A DNA stretch of 64,000 nt from Streptomyces atratus (GCF_014648655.1 NZ_BMRN01000003.1:62001-126000); one strand, 5' to 3'. Numbered from the stretch's first letter, positions 42,783-51,780 are shown. Notes: generated by a model from the sequence alone, not told the origin. Translations and numbers: made by a program.

Positions 42783-43276
42783 TGGCGCCCGGCGTCCGGC
42801 TGATCCAGAAGGTGTCCTCGACCCGCACGTTCGCGAGGATCGCCCCGCATGTCATACCCGCCATGGACCGTACGGTGCACCGGCTCACGCGCGGCAAGGT
42901 GCTGCTCAGCGCCCGGATGCTGCCGGGGCTGATCCTGACGGTGCCGGGGGCGAGGAGCGGGCAGCTCAGGAGCACTCCACTGGCCTGCATGCCGGAGAAC
43001 GGGACGGAGCAGAGCTGGATCCTGGTCGGCAGCAATTTCGGCCGTACGGGGCATCCGGCCTGGACCGCGAACCTGCTGGCCGGTCCCGGCAAGGCCGTCG
43101 TCAACTGGAGGGGCCGGGACATTCCGGTGCGCGCCACACTGCTGCAGGGCGCGGAACGGGACGCGGTGTGGCAGACGGCGCTGAAGTTCTGGCCGCCCTA
43201 CGCGACGTATCAGGCGCGGGTCGAGCGGGAGATCCGGCTCTTCAGGCTGGAACGGCAAGGTGACGCCGCGACCTGA
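42782..43276 (+). CDS. deazaflavin (F420)-dependent nitroreductase-family protein
   Basis: A 164-residue split-barrel protein of the Ddn/DUF385 family. LTVPGARSGQLRSTPLACM and VGSNFGRTGHPAWTANLLA are the F420-binding signatures. Family members reduce enones, quinones or nitro compounds with F420H2. Co-translated with the preceding dehydrogenase, so it probably reduces a pathway intermediate such as a cyclic enone; that assignment is inference. Confidence 0.86.
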   Translation: MAPGVRLIQKVSSTRTFARIAPHVIPAMDRTVHRLTRGKVLLSARMLPGLILTVPGARSGQLRSTPLACMPENGTEQSWILVGSNFGRTGHPAWTANLLAGPGKAVVNWRGRDIPVRATLLQGAERDAVWQTALKFWPPYATYQARVEREIRLFRLERQGDAAT

Positions 43277-43381
43277 CGAGGCCGGACGCGGAAGCGGTGC
43301 GTGCGGACCGTGACTGTTGGTGATGCGCGAAAACCGTGCGCGGGATCGGCCGTCGGAGCGATCCGTGGAACGGTCCGGGTG

Positions 43382-43419
43382 CACCGACGGCGGACCACGT
43401 GCGTGGTCCGCCGTCGGTG
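43382..43419. terminator. 18-bp stem bidirectional terminator
   Basis: CACCGACGGCGGACCACG is followed after 2 bases by its exact reverse complement, between the convergent F420-reductase and TetR genes. Confidence 0.85.
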
Positions 43420-43484
43420 AGACAGGACCTGGGGCGCCCGGAACTGCCGCGCGGTACCCAGTGGGGGAGGGGCCCGGTGCGGCG

Positions 43485-44132
43485 CTACTTGGTCGGCTTC
43501 CTGCCGGTGATGCCCAGATGTACCAACAGTGCGAGATTCGGCTTGAGTTCGGCCTGCTTCACGCCCCAGGTCGTAAAGCCCTTCTGGTGCGAGGCGACCG
43601 CGGCCAGCATCGCGACGAGCGAGCCCGCCATCGCGGCGGCGCTGACGTCCTTGTCGACCTTGCCCTTGGCCTGGAGCTCCTTCACCGAATCCGTAAGGGA
43701 GTTGGTGACCGAGTTCAGGATCTTCATACGGATCTTGTAGAACCGCTTGTCGCCCTCGGCCGCTCCGAGGTCGACCACTCGCAGGATCGCGTCATGATGT
43801 CGCCAGAAGTCGAGGAATCCCTCGACGAGTTCTTCGGCGGTCTGCCAGCCGGCCTTGCCGACCCAGGAGCGGCCTGCGACCAGTTCGGTCAAACCGGCAC
43901 CCTCCTTGGCCATTTCTTCGGCGATTTCGAGGACGGCGCCCTCGACGTCGGGGAAGTATTGGTAGAAGGTCGCGGGTGAAGTCCCCGCCTTCCGGGCGAC
44001 GTCGATGACTTTGACGTCCCGGTACGGCGAGGAACTGAGCATCTCGCTGAGGCAGTCGAGCAGCTTCTGCCGCGTCGCCTGTCCGCGTCGACCGGCCACG
44101 CGGCCGTCGACGGTGCGCACTTGTCCTGTCAT
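43485..44132 (-). CDS. TetR-family repressor, candidate master regulator of the palindrome regulon
   Basis: A 215-residue protein with a TetR N-terminal helix-turn-helix (about 22-68; YRDVKVIDVARKAGTSPATF then YQYFPDVEGAVLEIA) and an all-helical ligand domain with a long central region (VVDLGAAEGDKRFYKIRMKI). It is the only TetR gene in the window and lies in the middle of the 11 operators, which have the dyad form TetR dimers bind. A degenerate half-matching dyad (44126-44140) overlaps its own start codon, suggesting possible weak autoregulation. The ligand is probably a CoA thioester; binding is not demonstrated. Confidence 0.85.
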   Translation of the reverse strand: MTGQVRTVDGRVAGRRGQATRQKLLDCLSEMLSSSPYRDVKVIDVARKAGTSPATFYQYFPDVEGAVLEIAEEMAKEGAGLTELVAGRSWVGKAGWQTAEELVEGFLDFWRHHDAILRVVDLGAAEGDKRFYKIRMKILNSVTNSLTDSVKELQAKGKVDKDVSAAAMAGSLVAMLAAVASHQKGFTTWGVKQAELKPNLALLVHLGITGRKPTK

Positions 44133-44253
44133 GCCGTCAGCTTACCGAGGGGGGATCGGAGCGCGATTCGGCCGACTGCAAATGGGGAGCACCGCAGGTG
44201 GGGTGGGGGGAGTGGCCGGATATCGACGGATGCGCCCCACGGGGCGATAAGTC

Positions 44254-44287
44254 TTATCAACAGCCTGTGGATAACTTCCGTGGATAA
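44254..44287. promoter_or_regulatory. cluster of three DnaA-box-like sequences
   Basis: TTATCAACA (44254-44262), TGTGGATAA (44266-44274) and CGTGGATAA (44279-44287) lie within 34 bp. The middle one is a perfect TTATCCACA box in reverse; the others have one mismatch. There is no dnaA or dnaN gene nearby, so this is not oriC. Confidence 0.5.
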
Positions 44288-44407
44288 CTTTCCGTGAAGC
44301 CGCGGGCACGGGACCCCTCTATCGAAAATGAGTTCGATGCGGACGGGTCGGTGCGCGGTGCATGCCGCCCGCGGTTACGTTTGGTGTGGCGAGCGTCACT
44401 GCCATGA

Positions 44408-44478
44408 ACTGTGAACGGCCGCGAACGACTGCGGACAACTGCGAACAAACCGCGAACGGCCGCGACCGACCGCGACGG
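44408..44478. repeat. imperfect short tandem repeats, (C)YGCGAACGRC type
   Basis: About seven degenerate copies of a 9-12-base unit (CTGTGAACGGC, CGCGAACGA, CTGCGGACAA, CTGCGAACAAAC, CGCGAACGGC, CGCGACCGA, CCGCGACGG) run up to the Shine-Dalgarno of the VOC gene. Confidence 0.55.
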
Positions 44479-44492
44479 AAGGACCCGGGCCC

Positions 44493-45308
44493 ATGGCCGC
44501 ATTCGCGCAATCCGCGCCGTGCTGGGTGGATGTGAAGCTTCCCGACCTCGAAGCGGGCAAGCGCTTCTACGGTGAGCTGTTCGGCTGGACCTTCCGGGCC
44601 TGCGACGGCCCGTGCGCGGACGCGCTCAGCGACGGGAAGCTCGTCGCCGCACTCGCCGCCAAGCAGGACGGCCGGATGCCGACCGCCTGGGGCGTCTACT
44701 TCGCCACCGATGACATCGTCGCGACCGTCGCCCGCATCAGGGAGGCGGGCGGTCAGGTGATCACCGACCCCGTGCGGGCGGGCGGGGCCGGAGCGCTCGC
44801 CGAGGCGGCCGATCCCGGCGGAGCGGTCTTCGGGCTCTGGCAGGCCGGTGACCGCGAAGGCTTCGAGAAGCGACACGAACCGGGCTCCTTCTGCTGGACC
44901 GAGGTCCACACCCGGCAGAAGGACCGTGTCGACGCCTTCTACGAGGAGGTCTTCGGCTTCCAGGGCACCGACCTCGACACCTCCGGCGCGGGTGAATCCG
45001 GTACAGCCGGGTCCGGCGTCGACTTCCGCATCTGGTCCCCGGCCGGCACGGAACCCGGACCGGACACCGCGGTCTGCGGGCGCAGCGTCATCACCGATGC
45101 CTTCCCGGCCGAGATGCCCAGTTACTTCCTCAACTACTTCGCCGTCGAGGACTGCAATGCCGCCGCCGGACACGCGGTACGCCTCGGCGGCCGCATCTCC
45201 GCGCCGCCCTTCGACATCCCGTACGGGAGGATGGCGGTCCTCCAGGACGATCAGAGTGCCGTGTTCGCCGTACTTCAGCCCCCTGTGTCCGGGAAGAGTG
45301 CAGAGTGA
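44493..45308 (+). CDS. two-domain VOC (glyoxalase/bleomycin-resistance fold) protein
   Basis: A 271-residue protein with two tandem VOC modules: CWVDVKLPDLEAGKRFYGEL at 10-29 and FCWTEVHTRQKDRVDAFYEE at about 133-152. Each opens with the beta-alpha-beta unit of the superfamily. Similar two-domain proteins are common in Streptomyces, usually labelled hydroxylase-like or glyoxalase-like without proven substrate. GGAAGGA precedes the ATG by 9 bases. Confidence 0.84.
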   Translation: MAAFAQSAPCWVDVKLPDLEAGKRFYGELFGWTFRACDGPCADALSDGKLVAALAAKQDGRMPTAWGVYFATDDIVATVARIREAGGQVITDPVRAGGAGALAEAADPGGAVFGLWQAGDREGFEKRHEPGSFCWTEVHTRQKDRVDAFYEEVFGFQGTDLDTSGAGESGTAGSGVDFRIWSPAGTEPGPDTAVCGRSVITDAFPAEMPSYFLNYFAVEDCNAAAGHAVRLGGRISAPPFDIPYGRMAVLQDDQSAVFAVLQPPVSGKSAE

Positions 45309-45468
45309 GCTGTGACACCCCGGTCCGCCCCCGGGTTCGCAACCGGAGCCTCAGCCAGGAACAATCGGGGTGCGCACCGCCGGGTGGTGCCCAGTGGTGA
45401 GACGCCGTACAGGGCGGGTTTTCGCGGGCTTCTGTTCCTGAGGCCCGTACGGGGAGGTGGCAGGGCAA

Positions 45469-47859
45469 GTGGTGGAGCAGCTGACGCAGCACGACCCGAG
45501 GCGGATCGGCCCGTTCGAGGTGCTGGGACGGCTCGGGGCCGGTGGCATGGGGCTGGTCTATCTCGCCCGCTCGGCTTCGGGCCGGCGGGTGGCGATCAAG
45601 ACGGTACGTACGGAGCTCGCCGAGGACCAGCTGTTCCGGGTCCGCTTCACGCGCGAGGTGGAGGCAGCCCGGGCGGTCAGCGGCTTCTACACGGCCGCAG
45701 TGGTGGACGCCGACCCGCGGGCCGCCGTGCCGTGGCTGGCCACCGCTTATGTGCCCGCCCCGTCGCTCGAGGAGATAGTGAATGAGTGCGGGCCCATGCC
45801 GGTCCAGGCGGTGCGCTGGCTGGCCGCCGGCATCGCCGAGGCGCTCCAGTCGATCCACGGTGCGGGGCTCGTCCACCGCGACATGAAGCCGTCGAACGTG
45901 CTCGTCGTCGAGGACGGCCCGCGGGTGATCGACTTCGGGATCGCGTCCGGGGTCTCCAACACCCGGCTGACCATGACGAATGTCGCCGTCGGCACGCCCG
46001 CCTACATGTCGCCCGAGCAGGCGCGGGACTCGCGCAGCGTCACGGGCGCCAGCGATGTCTTCTCGCTCGGCTCGACGCTGGTCTTCGCCGCCACCGGCCA
46101 TGCGCCGTTCCACGGCGCCAACCCCGTGGAGACGGTCTTCATGCTGCTGCGCGAGGGCCCCGATCTGGAGGGCCTGCCCGACGAACTGCGGCCGCTGATC
46201 GAGTCCTGCATGCAGATGGACGCCGGGCTGCGGCCCACCCCCGCCGATCTGCAGGCCCAGCTCGCTCCGCACCTCTTCGCCTCCGGCGGTGACGACAGCG
46301 GTACGGCTTCGGCATGGCTGCCGACCTCCGCCACCGCGATGATCGAGCTCCGCCGCGGCGGAGGCCGCAAGACCGCGGCTCCGGCGCCCGCTCCTGCCCC
46401 CGTGCCGCCGCCGCCCCAGCAGCCGCCCGGCGCGGACCGGGACACCGCCTGGCGCAGCGGCGCCGACCTGCGCTCCCCGGCCGCCGCGTCCGCGCAGCTG
46501 TCCGACGGGGGCGGCCCGGTGCGGCTGCCCGGTGCGAAGGTGCCGATCGGCCCCGGCCCGCGCGCCCAGGACGTACGGGCCACCGCCACGGCCACCGCGG
46601 ACGCCGGTCCCGCGACCGGCTGGGTGCGCCCGCCCGCCGGGGTGAACGGCACGGCCCCCGCCGCCGCACCGGCCCCCTTGCCCGCGCCCGCGCACGCGCC
46701 CGAGACCGCGCCCCCGGGCCCGGACCGCTGGCGGCCCTGGCGGTTCCGGATGTCCAACGACGTCTGGGGGACGCCCGTCGTAGCCGGGGACCTCCTCTAC
46801 GTCACGTCGTTCGAGGTGCATGCCCTGGACATCGGCAACGGGCGGCGCCAGTTCAAGACCCGGGACGTGGCCTGGGTGATGGCCGTCGAGGGCGGCCGCA
46901 TCCACGCCTCCGACGGGCCGTCGCTGTACGCCCTGGACGGGGCGACCGGCGCCGAGCGGTGGCGGCTGCAGACAGATGCCTGGGTGTACTCCCTCAAGGC
47001 CGACCGCGGCACCGTCGTCACCGGCACCCGGGGCGGCGGCGTCCAGGCGTGGGAGGCGTCCACGGGCGAGAAGCTGTGGGAGAGCAGCGGCGTGCAGACC
47101 GACTTCGAGACGGCGGAGGCCGGGCCCGCGATCCACGACGGCACGGTCTACCTGTGGCAGGACGCCCGGCTGCGTGCCGTCGACGCCCGTACCGGCATCG
47201 AACGCTGGTCGTACCCCATCGGCGACGCGGCCTCCTGCGGCGGCGTGCCGGTCCGGGTGACCGCGGCGCCGGACGGTTTCGTGTACGTCAGTGCGGGGGC
47301 CCGGGTCCTGGCCGTCGACACCGTGTCCGGTCATGTCCGCTGGCACTTCGAGTCGCCCGCGGTCTTCCTCTCCCCGCCCGCGTTCGCACCCGGGCCCGCC
47401 GTCACCGGCGGTGGCGTGTACCTCGCCGACTACCTCGGCACGGTGTACGCGATCGACGCCTCGACCGGCAAGGACCGCTGGCGCATCGCCACGGAGGCCC
47501 GCCAGTCGATCGAACCGGTCCTGGTCACGGCCGGGAACGTCCATGTCGGCAGCGGCAGCGCCCTGTACACGCTCGACGCGGTCACCGGCACCCCGAAATG
47601 GCGGTTCGCGGCAGGCGGCGAGGTGGTGGGGGCCCCGGTGGTCGCCGACGGCCGGGTCCACTTCGGCTCCGCCGACCACGTCCTGTACACCCTGGACGCG
47701 GCGGGCGGCCAACTCCGCTGGAAGCTGGCGACGGGCGGCGAGATCACGGGTTCGCCCGTGGCTAGGGGCGGTGTCGTGTACGCGTGCAGCAAGGACCGCT
47801 GCGTGTACGCGCTGGATGCGCTGAAGGGAACGGGCACGGGCAACCGGCCCCGGACGTAG
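45469..47859 (+). CDS. afsK: AfsK serine/threonine protein kinase with PQQ-type beta-propeller
   Basis: The N-terminal kinase domain (about 13-275) has P-loop [10 protein letters not shown], catalytic Lys in [14 protein letters not shown] and DFG in VIDFGIAS. A long Ala/Pro linker follows, then a C-terminal domain of repeated PQQ-enzyme-like blades (about 425-790: [35 protein letters not shown]). Length near 796-800 residues and the start [20 protein letters not shown] match AfsK, which autophosphorylates and phosphorylates AfsR to raise antibiotic production. GTG 45469 matches the known N-terminus; GTG 45457 overlaps the GGGGAGG ribosome site. afsS and afsR lie 6-7 kb downstream on the other strand. 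Confidence 0.92.
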   Translation: MVEQLTQHDPRRIGPFEVLGRLGAGGMGLVYLARSASGRRVAIKTVRTELAEDQLFRVRFTREVEAARAVSGFYTAAVVDADPRAAVPWLATAYVPAPSLEEIVNECGPMPVQAVRWLAAGIAEALQSIHGAGLVHRDMKPSNVLVVEDGPRVIDFGIASGVSNTRLTMTNVAVGTPAYMSPEQARDSRSVTGASDVFSLGSTLVFAATGHAPFHGANPVETVFMLLREGPDLEGLPDELRPLIESCMQMDAGLRPTPADLQAQLAPHLFASGGDDSGTASAWLPTSATAMIELRRGGGRKTAAPAPAPAPVPPPPQQPPGADRDTAWRSGADLRSPAAASAQLSDGGGPVRLPGAKVPIGPGPRAQDVRATATATADAGPATGWVRPPAGVNGTAPAAAPAPLPAPAHAPETAPPGPDRWRPWRFRMSNDVWGTPVVAGDLLYVTSFEVHALDIGNGRRQFKTRDVAWVMAVEGGRIHASDGPSLYALDGATGAERWRLQTDAWVYSLKADRGTVVTGTRGGGVQAWEASTGEKLWESSGVQTDFETAEAGPAIHDGTVYLWQDARLRAVDARTGIERWSYPIGDAASCGGVPVRVTAAPDGFVYVSAGARVLAVDTVSGHVRWHFESPAVFLSPPAFAPGPAVTGGGVYLADYLGTVYAIDASTGKDRWRIATEARQSIEPVLVTAGNVHVGSGSALYTLDAVTGTPKWRFAAGGEVVGAPVVADGRVHFGSADHVLYTLDAAGGQLRWKLATGGEITGSPVARGGVVYACSKDRCVYALDALKGTGTGNRPRT

Positions 47860-47874
47860 TACCTCGCCGGGCTC

Positions 47875-47907
47875 GTCCGGCCGCCGCTTCGTCCTCGAGC
47901 GCCGGAC
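47875..47907. terminator. inverted repeat after afsK
   Basis: GTCCGGC (47875-47881) pairs with GCCGGAC (47901-47907). The loop contains CGTCCTC, as at 2454-2485. Convergent spacer between afsK and the next gene. Confidence 0.5.
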
Positions 47908-47934
47908 GGGCCTGATCGTGCCGACCGCGGTCCG

Positions 47935-48648
47935 TCATGCGTGCGGGGGCCGGTGGGAGTCGGGCCCCTCGTCCGGTACGACGGGGTACTGGGCCGTGTC
48001 AGCCGTGTCCTGGTCCCTCGGCCCGGTCACCGGATGCGGCGCCGTGTCCCGGTCCTCCGGGCCCGGGCGGCGGTCCGCCGGAGTGGGCCCGGTGTACGGG
48101 TCCGGCTCGGGCTCCGGCAACGTACTCGTCTGCACGGAGGGCCCCGGCTCCTGCGTGGGCGGCCACGTATCCGGATGCTCCGATCCGGGCGCCGCATACG
48201 GCTGGTCACGGCCGCCGCGGGCAGGCCGGCGCCCACCGTGCCGCCCCGGCATCACCACCGCACCCAGCAGCAACAGCACCGCGCCGCCCACCGCGTTCGC
48301 CACCCCCCACTGCAGCCCGGAACCGTCGCCCGCGACGGTCAGACTGCCCATCGATTCCCCCTGGCGCACCATCCACAGCACGGTGAACCCGAGCACCACC
48401 ACACCCGCGGATGCGACCAGTAGACGCGACCGCAGCACCACACCGACCACCGCCAGCAGGGCGGCGAAGAGAAAGGCCAGGAAGATCGAGCCCAGCGGCC
48501 CCGGCCGGCTGCCGGTGACACCCGTGAACAGCTCGTCGATCCGGTAATGACGTCCCAGACGGCCGTCGTACCAGTCACGGAAGGGGCTCAGCACGGCGGC
48601 CGCCGCTCCGGCGAGAGCCAGGACCGAGCCGAGGACGTTGCGGACCAT
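47935..48648 (-). CDS. integral membrane protein with Pro-rich tail
   Basis: A 237-residue protein: helix 1 in VLGSVLALAGAAAAVLSPF, a loop DWYDGRLGRHYRIDELF with periplasmic character, then three hydrophobic segments (about 55-135), and a 100-residue Pro/Asp/Glu-rich cytoplasmic tail. No catalytic motif. ATG 48648 gives the better spacing (6) from AGGAGG than the adjacent ATG 48651. Unknown function; it lies directly downstream of and convergent with afsK. Confidence 0.65.
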   Translation of the reverse strand: MVRNVLGSVLALAGAAAAVLSPFRDWYDGRLGRHYRIDELFTGVTGSRPGPLGSIFLAFLFAALLAVVGVVLRSRLLVASAGVVVLGFTVLWMVRQGESMGSLTVAGDGSGLQWGVANAVGGAVLLLLGAVVMPGRHGGRRPARGGRDQPYAAPGSEHPDTWPPTQEPGPSVQTSTLPEPEPDPYTGPTPADRRPGPEDRDTAPHPVTGPRDQDTADTAQYPVVPDEGPDSHRPPHA

Positions 48649-48827
48649 CATCGGCCTCCTGCAGGTGCGCGGACCGGCGTCGGGGATCAGCACCGCTCTC
48701 GGCCTCGACGCTACGCCCGGACCCTGACCCCCGCACCTTGCGCTAGCGTGTCGCGCGGTCGTTCGACAGCAGCAACAGCACATTCGGCAGCGACAACACG
48801 GACAACAACACAAGGGGGGCTGCATCG

Positions 48828-49382
48828 ATGATGCGGCAGCACATAAAACTTTCCGCGGTACTGGTCGTGGTGGTACTCGCACTCACCGGCTTCTCGACCT
48901 CCAGCCACGGCGGCCGAAGCGGCAAGAGCAAGGGGTCGGGAAGCAGCAGCAGCGGCGGCGGCGGATGCTCCAACTCCAAGAAGAGCAACGGCAGCTACCA
49001 CGACAACAGCTACGACAACAACGACAACGACTACGACTCGTCGAGCAGCTCCTCCGGCAATACCGACTACGGGACGCCGACCCCGAGCGCCACCGCTTCG
49101 GACGCGCCCCAGGCGTACGTCTTCCGCTGCGCCCAGCCCCGCAAGGGCAAGCGCAAGGCCGTCACCACCTCCACCGTCCGGCTCACCGCGAACGCCGTCG
49201 GCTCGCACACCTACGAAGTCGATGTGACCTTCCTCGACGCAGCGGGCAACACCGTCGACACCGGTGAGGCGAAGGTGGACGCCGAGGGTGGCGAGACCAA
49301 GACCGTCTCCGTGCGGATGGACAGCCCGCGCAAGGTCTCCCGGGTGAAGAAGTGCCGGGTCGAGGCCGAGCTGAGCTACTGA
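48828..49382 (+). CDS. secreted Ser/Asn/Asp-rich protein
   Basis: A 184-residue protein with a signal peptide (IKLSAVLVVVVLALTGFSTS; no lipobox Cys), a low-complexity linker of Ser, Gly, Asn, Asp and Tyr (about 30-80), and a C-terminal beta-domain (about 95-184, AYVFRCAQPRKGKRK to the end) with two cysteines. Probably an exported small-domain protein. Its stop lies 2 bases from the end of the convergent enoyl-CoA hydratase gene. Confidence 0.6.
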   Translation: MMRQHIKLSAVLVVVVLALTGFSTSSHGGRSGKSKGSGSSSSGGGGCSNSKKSNGSYHDNSYDNNDNDYDSSSSSSGNTDYGTPTPSATASDAPQAYVFRCAQPRKGKRKAVTTSTVRLTANAVGSHTYEVDVTFLDAAGNTVDTGEAKVDAEGGETKTVSVRMDSPRKVSRVKKCRVEAELSY

Positions 49383-49384
49383 CC

Positions 49385-50158
49385 TCACCGCATCCGGAAC
49401 TCATTGCCGCCCCGCCTCAGGAACAACTCGGCCTGCCGCTCCGGCGGCAGGTTCCCGAGTGCGATGAGGTGCGGGGCGTGGGCCATGGCCTGCGCCCTGG
49501 CCGCCTCCTTCGCGGACCACACCGCCCGTACGGTCCCCTGCACCGCCCGGGTCGGGTACGAGGCGATCACTCCCGCTGCCAGCAGCGCCGCCGCCACTGC
49601 GCCGCCGGGTGCCGTCACCTCACTGACCAGCCCGGTCTCGTACGCCCGGCGGGCCGTGACCCGTTCGGCCGTACCCATCAGGGACATCCGGGCCACCTCG
49701 CCGAACGGCATCCGCTGCGCCATGGTGATCGCCTCGTACGCGCTGACCATGCCGTACGTCGTGTGCGGGTCGAAGAACGTCGCCTCCTCGGACGCGATGA
49801 CGAACTCCGCCTCGCCCAGCAGATAGAACGCCCCGCCGCAGGCCATCCCCTCCACGGCCGCGATCACCGGCTTCCACAGGTCGTTCGCCTTCGGCCCGAT
49901 CGCGATCAGCGGATCGTCGATCGTGTACGGGGACGAGGGTTGCGGCACTTCCACGCCCCGGTCGATCCCCGTACAGAAGGCCCGGCCGCCCGCACCGGTG
50001 ACGACAACGGCTCGCACCCCGTCGTCGAATCGGAACGCCCGCCAGGCGGCGGTCAGTTCGGCGGCCGTCGCCAGGTCGATGGCATTGAGCTTCTCGGGCC
50101 GGTCGAGGGTGACGAGCGCGACCCCGGTCTCCTTGTCCGTCTCCGTCCGCAGCGCCAT
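49385..50158 (-). CDS. enoyl-CoA hydratase/isomerase family protein (second)
   Basis: A 257-residue crotonase: VALVTLDRPEKLNAIDLATA at the N-terminus, oxyanion-hole block GGRAFCTGIDRG, and AAVEGMACGGAFYLLGEAEF. FDPHTTYGMVSAYE carries His rather than Glu at the usual second acid position, so it may be an isomerase or ring-cleaving hydrolase rather than a hydratase. ATG 50158 has GAGAGG upstream, overlapping the stop of the DUF35 gene. Third gene of the leftward operator-9 operon. Confidence 0.85.
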   Translation of the reverse strand: MALRTETDKETGVALVTLDRPEKLNAIDLATAAELTAAWRAFRFDDGVRAVVVTGAGGRAFCTGIDRGVEVPQPSSPYTIDDPLIAIGPKANDLWKPVIAAVEGMACGGAFYLLGEAEFVIASEEATFFDPHTTYGMVSAYEAITMAQRMPFGEVARMSLMGTAERVTARRAYETGLVSEVTAPGGAVAAALLAAGVIASYPTRAVQGTVRAVWSAKEAARAQAMAHAPHLIALGNLPPERQAELFLRRGGNEFRMR

Positions 50159-50164
50159 CACCGA

Positions 50165-50605
50165 TCACCTCTCCAGCAGCCAACGCACCAGGGTCGCCCC
50201 GGAACCGGCCGGGCAGAACACCACCCGCACCGCCGCCCCGATCCGCAGCCGCCCCGGATCGACCGAGTCCAGCGGGGCGTCCGGGCCGCTCACCACATTC
50301 CCGACCAGCCGGATGTCCGGGGCGTCGGCCAGCTCGACCACGACGGCGTTGTACGGGGCCTGCGCGGCGTACGCGGGCAGCAGCGGCGGATGCGGCAGCA
50401 CGTACGACCAGATGCGGCCGCGTCCGCTCATCGGCCGCCACTCGCTCTCGAAGGACTGGCAGTGCGGGCAGCACGGCCGGGGCGGGAAGCGGAGCCTTCC
50501 GCACTCCGGGGCGGCGCAGGCCTGGACGCGGAGTTCGCCGCGGGCCGCGTACTCCCAGAAGGGTGCGCCGTCCTCGTCCACGACGGGCAGCAGCAGAGCA
50601 TCCAT
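50165..50605 (-). CDS. DUF35 zinc-ribbon/OB-fold partner of the adjacent thiolase-like protein
   Basis: A 146-residue protein with a zinc ribbon (VQACAAPECGRLRFPP, CCPHCQSFE; about 27-52) and an OB-fold (GRIWSYVLPHPPLLPAYAAQ onward). ATG 50605 is chosen because GAGGAG lies 9 bases upstream; a TTG at 50614 would give a 4-base overlap with the thiolase gene. The thiolase-DUF35 order is that of the Ltp2-ChsH2 and acetyl-CoA-thiolase complexes, in which the DUF35 protein is required for activity. Confidence 0.87.
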   Translation of the reverse strand: MDALLLPVVDEDGAPFWEYAARGELRVQACAAPECGRLRFPPRPCCPHCQSFESEWRPMSGRGRIWSYVLPHPPLLPAYAAQAPYNAVVVELADAPDIRLVGNVVSGPDAPLDSVDPGRLRIGAAVRVVFCPAGSGATLVRWLLER

Positions 50606-50610
50606 CCCGG

Positions 50611-51780
50611 TCAACTCCTCAGCAGTACGGCAGATGTGGGTACGCCCTCACCGGCGGTGACCAGACATGTCCCGGCGTTCGGGACCTGTGCGGTGGAGAC
50701 GCCGCGCAACTGCTTCACACCCTCGTTGATGAGGTTGAAGCCATGCACATACGCCTCGCTGAGCCCGCCGCCCCCGGTGTTGATGGGCAGCCGCCCGCCG
50801 CTCTCCAGCGCCCCGCCCTCGGTGAACGCCGCGCCCTCGCCGCGCCCGCAGAAGCCGTAGCCCTCCAGGGAGAGCGGAATGAGCGGGGTGAACGCGTCGT
50901 AGATCTGCGCGACATCCACATCGTCCGGGCCGAAGTCGGCCTGCTTCCACAGCTGCCGGGCGGCCGTCCAGGCGGGTCCGGTGAGCGGGTCGTCGTTCCA
51001 GTAATTGACCATGCCGTGGTGCTGGGCGGGCAGCCCCTGGGCGACGGAGTGGATGTAGACGGGTTTCTGCCGACAGTCGCGGGCCCGCTCCGCCGAGACG
51101 ATGACGCAGGCCAGCGCCCCGTCGGTCTCCAGGCAGTTGTCGAAGAGACAGAGCGGCTCGCTGATCCAGCGCGAGGTCATATACATGTCGCGGGTCAGCG
51201 GCCGCTCGTACATCACCGCGTCCGGGTTCTGGTTGGCGCGGTTGCGGCAGGCGAGTGCGACGTTGAAGAGATGGTCGCGGGTCGCCCCGTACTCGTGCAT
51301 GTACCTGCGCGCCAGCATCCCGATCTCGTCGGCCGGCCGCAGCAGCCCGTACGGCCGGGTCCACTGGGCGGGAGTGGGCAGTTGCACGGCGGTGTTCCTC
51401 CAGGGCCGGGGCCCCGACCCCCGCTTCCGCGACCGCCAGGCGACACCGACGCTCGCCTGCCCGGTCGCCACGGCGGCGGCGAGATGCGCGATCGTCGCGC
51501 ACGAGCCGCCGCCCCCGAATCCCACCTTGCTGAAGAAGGTGACATCGCCCGCCCCGATGGCCTTGGCGATCTCGACCTCGTCGGTCTCCTCCATCGTGTA
51601 CGAGGCGAAGGCATCCACCTCCGAGGCGGCGATGCCCGCGTCGTCGAGCGCCGCGACGATGGCCCGACAGGCCAATGTCTTCTCGGATTCGGGCAGTTGC
51701 TTCGCGAAGGCCGTCTGCCCTATGCCGGCTATCGCTGTCACGTCCTTGAGTGCCGCCACCGCCACCTCCGAGACCGTCAT
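50611..51780 (-). CDS. thiolase-fold protein, probable Ltp2-like aldolase
   Basis: A 389-residue thiolase-superfamily protein. The N-terminal nucleophile region reads KVGFGGGGSCATIAHL, not the usual thiolase Cys-Ser/Ala-Gly signature, and the C-terminal GGGLSEAYVHGFNL has Tyr-Val-His in place of the GHPxGA motif. VAQIYDAFTPLIP supplies another conserved Tyr. These are features of Ltp2-type steroid side-chain retro-aldolases, which use tyrosines instead of cysteines. First gene of a three-gene operon with DUF35 and enoyl-CoA hydratase; operator 9 lies 32 bases upstream. Confidence 0.83.
   Translation of the reverse strand: MTVSEVAVAALKDVTAIAGIGQTAFAKQLPESEKTLACRAIVAALDDAGIAASEVDAFASYTMEETDEVEIAKAIGAGDVTFFSKVGFGGGGSCATIAHLAAAVATGQASVGVAWRSRKRGSGPRPWRNTAVQLPTPAQWTRPYGLLRPADEIGMLARRYMHEYGATRDHLFNVALACRNRANQNPDAVMYERPLTRDMYMTSRWISEPLCLFDNCLETDGALACVIVSAERARDCRQKPVYIHSVAQGLPAQHHGMVNYWNDDPLTGPAWTAARQLWKQADFGPDDVDVAQIYDAFTPLIPLSLEGYGFCGRGEGAAFTEGGALESGGRLPINTGGGGLSEAYVHGFNLINEGVKQLRGVSTAQVPNAGTCLVTAGEGVPTSAVLLRS

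Larger units (their letters stand above)
44133..44492. other. intergenic region with DnaA-box-like cluster and short repeats
   Basis: This spacer between the TetR and VOC genes has no credible ORF. It holds three DnaA-box-like 9-mers (44254-44287) and an array of GCGAACG-type short repeats (44408-44478), described separately. Confidence 0.6.

Noticed and set aside
45130..47712. An 860-codon reverse open frame over afsK
   Set aside because: Shadow of the kinase/propeller gene; composition and absence of motifs show it is not coding.
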